The notes under the pieces: generated by a model
Told to the model about the DNA's origin: nothing
Databases searched by the model: none
What the model saw: the letters and a program-made list of their open reading frames with translations, nothing else
Source: Pseudomonadota bacterium
GTDB taxonomy: Bacteria > Pseudomonadota > Gammaproteobacteria > Burkholderiales > Burkholderiaceae_D
Direction: 5' to 3'
Assembly (NCBI GenBank): GCA_023392035.1
Contig: JAEVZY010000069.1
Coordinates: forward strand, 1 to 20,321
DNA: 20,321 bases
Shown here: in pieces, positions 14,995-20,321 of the stretch
How the letters are laid out: each line of letters starts with the position of its first letter
Numbering within the stretch: position 1 is the first letter of the stretch
Position numbers and translations under genes: made by a program

Positions 14995-15079
14995 GGTTAT
15001 CCCTGTGGACAAACGTGGTGTCTTTCATTATCGGATGCCATGCGCGGACCGGGCTTGACGCGGAACACATGCGCGGCCG

Positions 15080-15544
15080 TCAATGCCGGCGGGCATTGAG
15101 CTGGTCCAGCAATTCGCGCCCGGCATAGGCGGTGTAATCCTTGTCCAACTCGAACTTCACCTTGGCGGCCAGCTCCGGGCCCAGGAGCTTGCGCAGGGCG
15201 CCCAGGAACTTGGGAGAAGCGACCAGGCACAATTTGTCGAAGCGCCCTTCGTCGTGACCGCGCTGCAGATAGGAAGCGATGTCGCGCGCGAACATTTCTG
15301 CCTGATGCTGCTCGATGGTCTGCGCCGGCTCGTAGGTCTTGTTGGGCAAATGACCGCCGGTGCCATGGATGCTCTTGGCCGCCGCCTTGGCGCCGAGCCG
15401 ATCCGATTCGATCGCATCCGTGGGTCTCTGGCGAACGGCGTCGTTCACCATGTCTTCAACTTCTTCCAGAGGCGCGTAGTCGGCGGTCTGGGAATAGAAG
15501 CGCGCGCGACCGGCATTGGCGGAAACGATCCAGGTATTGGCCAT
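15080..15544 (-). CDS. host-attachment-type protein (Host_attach family)
   Basis: 154 residues starting MANTWIVSANAGRARFY, the hallmark opening of proteins annotated as required for attachment to host cells. It continues with PLEEVEDMVNDAVRQRPTDAIESDRLGAKA, the central HQAEMFARDIASYLQRG, and KLCLVASPKFLGALRKLLGPELAAKV, then ends NARRH. The fold is thought to be related to the RNase/eRF1-like archaeo-eukaryotic superfamily, and the name comes from a plant-associated bacterium, so the molecular function is open. No signal peptide is visible, so it is cytoplasmic. The ATG at 15544 follows a GAGGATGAC ribosome site; the longer frame to 15592 lacks support. Confidence 0.87.
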   Translation of the reverse strand: MANTWIVSANAGRARFYSQTADYAPLEEVEDMVNDAVRQRPTDAIESDRLGAKAAAKSIHGTGGHLPNKTYEPAQTIEQHQAEMFARDIASYLQRGHDEGRFDKLCLVASPKFLGALRKLLGPELAAKVKFELDKDYTAYAGRELLDQLNARRH

Positions 15545-15633
15545 GTCATCCTCATTCAAGCATGCATGAGAAGTTGACGCCAATCGGGCCAATTAGGTTC
15601 TGCGCATCAGCGCGCAGCCGCTCTTGCGCCCAC

Positions 15634-15663
15634 AAAAAAGCCCGCGACGTGCGCGGGCTTTTT
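15634..15663. terminator. bidirectional intrinsic terminator
   Basis: A perfect 8-bp stem (AGCCCGCG / CGCGGGCT, 15639-15646 and 15652-15659) with loop ACGTG is flanked by six A and five T residues, so it can work in both directions. It ends 16 bases beyond the stop of the TRAP binding-protein gene and insulates it from the host-attachment-like gene. Confidence 0.9.
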
Positions 15664-15679
15664 CTGAAGCAAGGAAGAA

Positions 15680-16765
15680 TTACTTCTTCTTCTGGCTCAG
15701 GATGTAGTTCTGGATCGGCACTTCGCCGACCGAGTACCAGGTGTTGATGTCGGCCTGGAAGCGCTTCCACGGTTCATAGATCTTCTTGAACTTGGGATTC
15801 TTGGCCGATTCTTCGTCGAACACTTCCATCGAGGCCTTGTAGGCGGCATCCATGATGGCCTTGTTGAAGAAGCGCAGCTTGGTGCCGGACTTCTGCAGAC
15901 GGGCCAGCGCCTGCGGGTTGCGGGCATCGTATTCGGACGACATCTGGGTGTGCGCTTCGACGGTGGCGCATTCGAAGGCAGCCTGGTATTCCTTGGGCAG
16001 CGATTCCCAGGCCTTGGTGCCGACGTAGAAGGACAGCTGGGCGCAAGGCTCCCACCAGCCCGGTGCATAGTAGAAAGGCGCGACCTTGTTGAAGCCGAGC
16101 TTTTCGTCGTCGTAAGGACCGACCCATTCCGCGGCGTCGATCGTGCCCTTTTCCAGCGACTGATAGATTTCGCCGCCGGCCACTTGTTGCGGCACCACGC
16201 CCATCTTGGCCATCACGCGACCGGCCATGCCGGCGATACGCATCTTCAGGCCCTTGAGGTCGTTGACGCTCTTGATCTCTTTGCGGAACCAGCCGCCCAT
16301 CTGGGTGTTGGTGTTACCGCCCAGGAAGTTGACGATGCCGTAGTCCTTGAAGAATTCGCGCATCAGGGGCATGCCGCCGCCTTGCAGCATCCAGGTGGTT
16401 TGCTGGCGTGCGGTGAGGCCGAAGGGAATCACGGTATCGAAGCAGAACGCCGGATCCTTGCCGAAGTAGTAGTAGCCCGCGGTATGACCCATTTCCACGG
16501 TGCCGGCTTGCACGGCATCCACCACTTGCAGGGCGGGGACGATTTCGCCCGGGGCGAACACGCGGATGTTGAACTTGCCGCCGGTCAGCGCGGAAACGCG
16601 CTTGGCGAAGAATTCCGAAGTACCGAAGATGGTATCCAGCGATTTCGGGAAGCTGGAGGTCAGACGCCAGTTGACGGTGGGGTTGGCTTGCGCGAGCGCC
16701 GGCGCGGCAACCGCACCGACCGTGGCGCCAACGGCGGCACGCTTCAGGAACGAACGACGTTGCAT
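15680..16765 (-). CDS. TRAP transporter solute-binding protein (DctP family), Tat-exported
   Basis: 361 residues. A twin-arginine signal opens the protein (MQRRSFLKRAAVGATVG, cleavage near ALAQA). The mature protein is a periplasmic DctP-type binder: strand VNWRLTSSFP, the conserved DLKGLKMRIAG with R176, and AAEWVGPYDDEKLGF with E213-W214. YYAPGWWEP and Q155 in NTNTQMGGW also match. This combination resembles the TakP-like subgroup that binds 2-oxoacids or other monocarboxylates (family recollection). Export by Tat suggests folding before export. No DctQ or DctM membrane subunit lies in the window, so it is an orphan binder here or works with a permease encoded elsewhere. The ATG at 16765 has a GGAGAG ribosome site; a 10-bp palindrome lies 51 bases upstream. 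Confidence 0.92.
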   Translation of the reverse strand: MQRRSFLKRAAVGATVGAVAAPALAQANPTVNWRLTSSFPKSLDTIFGTSEFFAKRVSALTGGKFNIRVFAPGEIVPALQVVDAVQAGTVEMGHTAGYYYFGKDPAFCFDTVIPFGLTARQQTTWMLQGGGMPLMREFFKDYGIVNFLGGNTNTQMGGWFRKEIKSVNDLKGLKMRIAGMAGRVMAKMGVVPQQVAGGEIYQSLEKGTIDAAEWVGPYDDEKLGFNKVAPFYYAPGWWEPCAQLSFYVGTKAWESLPKEYQAAFECATVEAHTQMSSEYDARNPQALARLQKSGTKLRFFNKAIMDAAYKASMEVFDEESAKNPKFKKIYEPWKRFQADINTWYSVGEVPIQNYILSQKKK

Positions 16766-16816
16766 GGAATGTCTCTCCAAATGTTATGAAAAAATTCACA
16801 CCCATTGACTTTGGGC

Positions 16817-16826
16817 ATCACGTGAT
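16817..16826. promoter_or_regulatory. ATCACGTGAT palindrome upstream of the TRAP binding-protein gene
   Basis: A perfect 10-bp palindrome lies 51 bases before the TRAP gene start, in the probable promoter region. Two copies of ATTGTGGC follow nearby on the plus strand. It is a candidate operator; no cognate regulator is adjacent. Confidence 0.3.
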
Positions 16827-16908
16827 TGTGGCGCAAAACCATGCATTGTGGCTATCGGTTTTGCTATTTTTCGCACCACCGTGCGCCTATTGGCCAATCC
16901 CTTGCACC

Positions 16909-16933
16909 AAAAAAAAACCTCCGCGGTGGGAGG
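16909..16933 (-). terminator. intrinsic terminator of the hemerythrin gene
   Basis: The stem CCTCC / GGAGG (16918-16922 and 16929-16933) with a GCGGTG loop is followed in the minus direction by nine T residues (A tract 16909-16917). It lies 26 bases after the hemerythrin stop codon. Confidence 0.8.
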
Positions 16934-16959
16934 CTTTGCGCTGTTCGGGACGGCCGGGC

Positions 16960-17547
16960 TCAACCATGCCACTGCGTTCCGCGCCGATGCTTGAACAGAT
17001 AGCCGCCCGCCAGCAGACTGCCGGCGGCCAGCATCATGGTGCTGGTCGGCAGGCTGCGCAAGGTGGTGTAGGCGATCTCGCCGGCCCTTGGTGCGGTGAG
17101 CATAAGACGGCGCTTGAGCATTTGCGCACCCAATTCGCCCAGCCGGTCGGCGAGCAAGAATTCGGCGTCGGGCAAAAGTATGGTTTCGAGGTCGGCAAAG
17201 TAATGCAGGGCGGTGCGCATCGTCTGCATCAGACTCTGTTCGAAGAGCGGGTCGATCGCCTGCATGGTGCGCAGATCGGCGATGCCGGCACGGATGGCAT
17301 GCAGCTCGCCCTGGCTTTGCGCCAGCACATCGCGGTCGCGCCCCACGCCGTGCAAGGCGGGAAGGAAAATTTCCTCCATCAATTGGGCGTGGATTTCCAG
17401 GTTCAGGCAAAGCGCCTGTGCCAGCGCGCGCCGGCCGCCGGACGGGTCGGCCAGACTGTATTGGTGAAAGCCGGCCACGACCTGCGCATGATCCATGCGG
17501 ATCAAGTTGGTGATGCTCGGAGACAGTTGCTCGGTGATGCGGCTCAT
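16960..17547 (-). CDS. hemerythrin HHE-domain protein with C-terminal hydrophobic segment
   Basis: 195 residues. The first ~130 form a four-helix hemerythrin-like bundle with candidate di-iron ligands at H20 (LIRMDHAQV), H53 and the E58/E59 pair (IHAQLMEEIFLPAL), H83 (ELHAIRAGI), and H115 with E121 (HYFADLETILLP). Such proteins bind non-heme di-iron and handle O2, NO or peroxide, or iron itself. Residues ~165-186 (TSTMMLAAGSLLAGGYLFK) are hydrophobic and end in a basic tail, so it may be tail-anchored in the inner membrane. The ATG at 17547 follows a strong GGAGG site, which is embedded in a hairpin (17552-17577). Longer frames to 17937 merely run antisense through the next gene and are rejected. 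Confidence 0.85.
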   Translation of the reverse strand: MSRITEQLSPSITNLIRMDHAQVVAGFHQYSLADPSGGRRALAQALCLNLEIHAQLMEEIFLPALHGVGRDRDVLAQSQGELHAIRAGIADLRTMQAIDPLFEQSLMQTMRTALHYFADLETILLPDAEFLLADRLGELGAQMLKRRLMLTAPRAGEIAYTTLRSLPTSTMMLAAGSLLAGGYLFKHRRGTQWHG

Positions 17548-17551
17548 GGTG

Positions 17552-17577
17552 CCTCCGAAAGAGAGAGTGTTCGGAGG
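17552..17577 (-). promoter_or_regulatory. hairpin sequestering the hemerythrin Shine-Dalgarno sequence
   Basis: In the minus-strand transcript CCTCCGAA (17577-17570) pairs perfectly with TTCGGAGG (17559-17552), with a ten-base pyrimidine-rich loop CACTCTCTCT. The 3' arm contains the GGAGG ribosome binding site, and the ATG follows four bases after it. The 8-bp stem would block initiation until opened by heat, a ligand, a protein or a trans RNA. Confidence 0.65.
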
Positions 17578-17617
17578 GACTGCGATAAGCGCTTCAGGTT
17601 CCCGCCAACAAGCCATA

Positions 17618-17645
17618 TGAAAAACCGCCCTTGCGGGCGGTTTCA
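17618..17645 (-). terminator. intrinsic terminator of the Lys/Ala/Glu-rich protein gene
   Basis: A perfect 9-bp stem (AAACCGCCC / GGGCGGTTT, 17622-17630 and 17635-17643) with a TTGC loop is followed on the minus strand by a short T run and lies about 18 bases after the gene's stop codon. Confidence 0.85.
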
Positions 17646-17662
17646 ATGGCGCGATGAACCGC

Positions 17663-17974
17663 TTACTTCTTGGTGTCGGCTGCGGCTTCGGACTTCTCTT
17701 TCTTGGCTTCGGCTGCAGCTTCGGATTTCTTGGCCTTGGCTTCAGCATCAGCCTTGGCTTTTTTCTTTTCAGCCTTGGCTTTTTTCTTCTCAGCCTTGGC
17801 TTCAGCCTTGGCCGATTTCTTCTCAGCCTTGGCCTCCGCCTTGGATTCCGGCTGCGAGGCGGCCGGCGGATTGGCGGCCGGCGCGGTGGACGAAGACGAG
17901 GACGGTGCAGTGCCCTGGGCAAATGCGGTGGCGGCAAACAGAGTCGAGACGAGCGCGAGTATCAGTTTATTCAT
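17663..17974 (-). CDS. secreted Lys/Ala/Glu-rich low-complexity protein, function unknown
   Basis: 103 residues. A clear Sec signal peptide (MNKLILALVSTLFAATAFAQ) predicts cleavage after FAQ or shortly before. The mature part has a Ser/Ala/Pro stretch (~22-43). Then come ~60 residues made almost only of K, A and E with some D, S and T (KAEAKAEKKSAK, EKKKAKAEKKKAKA). This is compatible with a long charged single helix or a coiled coil, or an intrinsically disordered histone-like tail. A 21-bp tandem duplication underlies part of it. The ATG at 17974 is preferred over 17980 because AAAGG then sits at normal distance. Homologues of this composition are common but unassigned; envelope spacer, nucleic acid or polyanion binding are possibilities only. 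Confidence 0.75.
   Translation of the reverse strand: MNKLILALVSTLFAATAFAQGTAPSSSSSTAPAANPPAASQPESKAEAKAEKKSAKAEAKAEKKKAKAEKKKAKADAEAKAKKSEAAAEAKKEKSEAAADTKK
17749..17790 (-). repeat. 21-bp tandem duplication within the Lys/Ala/Glu-rich gene
   Basis: Two adjacent 21-base units (17749-17769 and 17770-17790) differ at one position and encode the repeated EKKKAKA-type heptad. Further degenerate CAGCCTTGGC units follow to about 17835. Confidence 0.8.
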
Positions 17975-18016
17975 GTCCATACCTTTTGAAGATGGGGAAA
18001 GAGCTCCGGGATCGAC

Positions 18017-18043
18017 CGTAGGAGCCTACGAATCGATAGGCTC
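18017..18043 (-). promoter_or_regulatory. overlapping inverted repeats upstream of the Lys/Ala/Glu-rich gene
   Basis: CGTAGG-AG-CCTACG (18017-18030) and GAGCCTA-N8-TAGGCTC (18022-18043) share bases 18022-18028, so only one pairing can exist at a time in a transcript. They lie 43-69 bases before the start codon, in the probable leader or promoter. Operator or leader-RNA roles are both possible. Confidence 0.35.
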
Positions 18044-18108
18044 ACAACGTAGTGCGAAAGCCGGGCGTTGACCCTTTTGCGCGCCAAAACTGTAAATGCT
18101 TGTATCCC

Positions 18109-18141
18109 TTGCTGTAGATCAAACGCTTCACGCTGTGTGAA
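18109..18141 (-). promoter_or_regulatory. FNR-like box and adjacent TTCAC/GTGAA palindrome
   Basis: On the minus strand TTGATCTACAGCAA (18122-18109) matches the FNR/ANR consensus TTGAT-N4-ATCAA at nine of ten defined positions. Next to it is the perfect palindrome TTCAC-N5-GTGAA (18127-18141). Both lie between the CoA-transferase stop and the Lys/Ala/Glu-rich gene. I could not find a -10 element at the distance expected for a class II FNR promoter. Confidence 0.35.
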
Positions 18142-18183
18142 TCGAATCGCTGCTCGTTGAATGAACGACGGGCCTGCGTCCGA

Positions 18184-19398
18184 TCAAGCCTGCACCACCG
18201 CACCACTAGCCAGAAGTGCCGCGATCTCTTCCTCGCCGTAACCATATTCCGCAAGCAACTCGCGGCTGTGTTCGCCCAGCATCGGCGCATGGCGGGTGAT
18301 CTGCGTCGGTGTTTCCGAGAAATGCACCGGACAACCCAGCGCGCGCGTGGGTCCGGCTTGCGGATGCTCAAGCTCGACCACCATGCCGCGCGCCTGCGCC
18401 TGCGGATGCTCCAGCGCTTCGGCCATGGACAGCACCGGTCCCACCGGCACACCGGCGGCATCGAATTGCGCAATCCATTGCGCCTTGCTTTGCTTGGAGA
18501 GTTCAGCGTTCATCAATTCGACCAGCGCATCCAGGTTTTCCATGCGCGCGGTATTGGTGGCAAAGCGCGCATCGCTCTTCCATTCCGGATGGCCCAGCAC
18601 TTCGGCGATGCGCTCCCAGTTGGCCTGGTTGGCGCCGCCGATATTGAGCCAGCCGTCGCTGGCCTTGAAGGCTTGATAGGGCGCGGTCAGCAAATGCGCG
18701 GAGCCGGTCGGCCCGACCGAACTGCCATTGGCGAAGTAGACCGCCGATTGCCAATAGGTTTGCTGCAGGCCCGCTTCCAGCAAGGAGGTATCCACCATCT
18801 GTCCCTGGCCGGTGCGCTGCTTGTGACTGTAGGCGGCGGTGATGCCGACCACCGCCAGGATGCCGGCGTTGATGTCGGCAATCGAATTGCCGGTCTTGAC
18901 GGGCGGACGTCCCGGCTCGCCGGTGAAAGACATCAGGCCGCTCATGCCTTGCGCGATCAGGTCGAAACCGCCCTTCTCCGCCCACGGGCCGCTGCGGCCA
19001 TAGCCGGAGACGGCGCAATAGATCAGGCCGGGATTGATCTGGCGCAGCGTGTCGTAACCCAGGCCCAGCTTTTCCATGGTGCCCAGGCGGTAGTTCTCGA
19101 TCAGGACATCGGCATCCTTCACCATGCGCAGCAGCACTTCGCGTCCTTCCGGCTGCTTGAGGTTGAGCGCGATGCCGCGCTTGTTGCGGTTCAGGATCAT
19201 GAAGGGCGCCGACACGCCGTTCACGCGCGGCTCGCGATAGCCGCGCGAGTCATCGCCGCCGGGCAGCTTCTCCACCTTGATGACATCGGCGCCCATGTCG
19301 GCCAGCATCATGCCGCAAGTGGGGCCGGCCATGATCTGCGCCAGTTCCAGCACGCGCATGCCGGCCAGGGGGCCGGTCTTCTTTGTAGAGCTTTGCAT
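18184..19398 (-). CDS. CaiB/BaiF (class III) CoA-transferase family protein
   Basis: 404 residues, normal for the family. The N-terminal CoA-binding part reads LAGMRVLELAQIMAGPTCGMMLADMGADVIKVE. NRNKRGIALNLK and DVLIENYRLGTMEKLGLGY are family signatures. The catalytic aspartate that forms the acyl-enzyme anhydride is D175 in SIADINAG. The enzyme should move CoA between acyl-CoA and a free carboxylate as an intertwined dimer in the cytoplasm; the acid pair is unknown. A GGGAC ribosome site precedes the ATG. It follows the crotonase gene by 30 bases on the same strand, so an acyl-CoA catabolic operon is likely. No convincing terminator follows its stop. Confidence 0.92.
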   Translation of the reverse strand: MQSSTKKTGPLAGMRVLELAQIMAGPTCGMMLADMGADVIKVEKLPGGDDSRGYREPRVNGVSAPFMILNRNKRGIALNLKQPEGREVLLRMVKDADVLIENYRLGTMEKLGLGYDTLRQINPGLIYCAVSGYGRSGPWAEKGGFDLIAQGMSGLMSFTGEPGRPPVKTGNSIADINAGILAVVGITAAYSHKQRTGQGQMVDTSLLEAGLQQTYWQSAVYFANGSSVGPTGSAHLLTAPYQAFKASDGWLNIGGANQANWERIAEVLGHPEWKSDARFATNTARMENLDALVELMNAELSKQSKAQWIAQFDAAGVPVGPVLSMAEALEHPQAQARGMVVELEHPQAGPTRALGCPVHFSETPTQITRHAPMLGEHSRELLAEYGYGEEEIAALLASGAVVQA

Positions 19399-19428
19399 TG
19401 TCGTCCCGCTTGAAGCTTGAGGATGGAT

Positions 19429-20205
19429 TCAGGAGCCGCTCCACTGCGGCTTGGACTTGGCGAGAAAGGCTTCCACGCCGATGCGGAAATCGCGGCTGCC
19501 GTAGGCGGCGCGAATCAGGTCCGCGCCCTCGGGCACGGTTTGCGCCACCACGCGATGGATCGCTTGCTTGGAGACGCGCATGGTGACCGGCGCATGCTGA
19601 GAGAGGCGCTTGCACATGGCCGCCAGCGCCTCATCCAGTTGCGGCGCTTCCACCACCTGGGTGACAAAGCCGCAAGCCAGCGCCTCGTCGGCGGCAATGG
19701 TTTCGGCCAGCAGCAGCATGCGCTTGGCACGCGCCACGCCGAAGCCGGCCACCAGTCGCGCCACATTGGCGGGCGACAGGCAGTTGCCCAGCGTGCGCGC
19801 AATCGGCACGCCGAAGGCGGACTTGGGGGTGGCGATGCGAAAGTCGCAGGCAGCCGCCATCGCAATGCCGCCGCCGATGGCCCAGCCATCGACCACGGCA
19901 ATGGTAGGCATCGGCAAGGCTTCGATCAGGCCGATGCGTTCGTCGATTGCCTTTTCATAGGCGATCCCGTCTTCGCCATCCTTGAAGTCGCGGAATTGCT
20001 CGATGTCGGTGCCGGCCACGAAAGCTTCGCCGCCGGCGCCGCGCATGCACACCACGCGCACCGCCGGGTCCTGGGCCAACTGGCGGCAGATGCGCGTCAG
20101 TTCGTCATACATGGCCCAGGTCATGGCGTTGCGCGCTGCCGGCCGATCGATCAGGATGCTGGCCACGCCATCGGCCAGCGTCAGGCTTACCTGCCCTTCG
20201 CTCAT
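19429..20205 (-). CDS. enoyl-CoA hydratase/isomerase (crotonase) family protein
   Basis: 258 residues, full length for a crotonase. The two oxyanion-hole segments are clear: EAFVAGTDIEQF (~A64-G65) and GWAIGGGIAMAAACDF (G111). The place of the hydratase Glu144 reads FGVPIARTLGNCLSP, with Ile135 where Glu is expected. The Glu164 position falls in ARAKRMLLL, with Lys or Arg. It therefore probably does not hydrate enoyl-CoA by the classic two-glutamate mechanism. It may isomerise, hydrolyse or decarboxylate an acyl-CoA. The start ATG is 8 bases after the stop of the upstream partial gene, and the CoA-transferase follows 30 bases downstream, so the three form one transcription unit. Confidence 0.9.
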   Translation of the reverse strand: MSEGQVSLTLADGVASILIDRPAARNAMTWAMYDELTRICRQLAQDPAVRVVCMRGAGGEAFVAGTDIEQFRDFKDGEDGIAYEKAIDERIGLIEALPMPTIAVVDGWAIGGGIAMAAACDFRIATPKSAFGVPIARTLGNCLSPANVARLVAGFGVARAKRMLLLAETIAADEALACGFVTQVVEAPQLDEALAAMCKRLSQHAPVTMRVSKQAIHRVVAQTVPEGADLIRAAYGSRDFRIGVEAFLAKSKPQWSGS

Positions 20206-20213
20206 CGCCGGCC

Positions 20214-20321
20214 CTATGCGGCTTGCGCCAGCGGCGCGGCCGAGGTTTCAGTCAGGTAGTCCATGGCCGCCTGCAGGCCGCCCTTGCGATGCGGCACGCC
20301 AGCCGCGGCCAAGCCCATCTC
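20214..20321 (-). CDS. C-terminal fragment of an unrecognised protein (5' end outside window)
   Basis: Thirty-five codons are visible before a TAG stop, ending EMGLAAAGVPHRKGG, then LQAAMDYL and a polar Ala-rich tail. The frame enters from the right edge. Its stop is 8 bases before the crotonase start codon, so it is probably the preceding gene of the same CoA operon. The fragment is too short for me to assign a family. Confidence 0.6.
   Translation of the reverse strand, partial: EMGLAAAGVPHRKGGLQAAMDYLTETSAAPLAQAA

Noticed and set aside
16824..16851. TGGCGC-N-TGCAT resembling a sigma54 promoter on the plus strand
   Set aside because: The spacing and the -12 element are off and the strand is opposite to the only nearby gene.
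16960..17937. 325-codon frame extending the hemerythrin gene upstream
   Set aside because: The extra N-terminus is Arg/Pro low-complexity sequence read out of frame through the Lys-rich gene; the strong GGAGG site and the domain boundary support the start at 17547.

Overview
The window is GC-rich, densely packed proteobacterial chromosome. The gene types and protein flavour (paired Hsp20s, a host-attachment-type protein, a DUF1488-like protein, a heavy-metal RND operon with its own two-component system, a Tat-exported TRAP binding protein) suggest a betaproteobacterium, most likely Oxalobacteraceae (Herbaspirillum-like). That placement is inference from recognition, not from a search. I see no rRNA, tRNA, CRISPR array, insertion sequence, integrase or phage gene. 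No gene-free stretch reaches 300 bases; the longest are 5929-6194, 14363-14589 and 17975-18183, and each holds candidate regulatory elements listed below.

Region 1 (1-5928), mostly minus strand: the N-terminal ~290 residues of an MDR-family oxidoreductase, a small degenerate receiver-like protein, a Crp/Fnr-type regulator, a plus-strand haloacid dehalogenase-like protein, an exported methyltransferase-like lipoprotein, a two-gene Hsp20 operon behind a heat-shock-type promoter, and an SGNH-hydrolase lipoprotein.

Region 2 (6061-13887), plus strand: a five-gene heavy-metal efflux operon encoding an outer-membrane channel, periplasmic adaptor, HME-RND pump, OmpR-type response regulator and sensor kinase. 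Most junctions overlap or nearly touch, so the genes are probably co-transcribed. Upstream lies a regular array of five TCAG-containing units at exact 11-bp spacing, the geometry expected for a tandemly bound OmpR/PhoB-type regulator. The simplest model is autoregulation by the operon's own regulator.

Region 3 (13907-17974), minus strand: short, mostly single-gene units, several ending in clear intrinsic terminators. They encode a DUF1488-like protein, a helix-hairpin-helix-like small protein, a host-attachment-type protein, an orphan TRAP solute-binding protein, a hemerythrin-domain protein with a C-terminal hydrophobic segment, and a secreted Lys/Ala/Glu-rich protein. The hemerythrin Shine-Dalgarno sequence sits in the 3' arm of a perfect 8-bp hairpin, which could make it a cis-acting translational switch.

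Region 4 (18184-20321), minus strand: a CoA-metabolism operon with the C-terminus of an unrecognised protein, a crotonase-fold protein lacking the usual catalytic glutamates, and a CaiB/BaiF CoA-transferase.

I did not find a clearly new multi-gene system. The best candidates for undescribed biology are the 11-bp array before the efflux operon, the hairpin over the hemerythrin ribosome binding site, and the 17-bp inverted repeat between the sensor kinase and the DUF1488-like gene.
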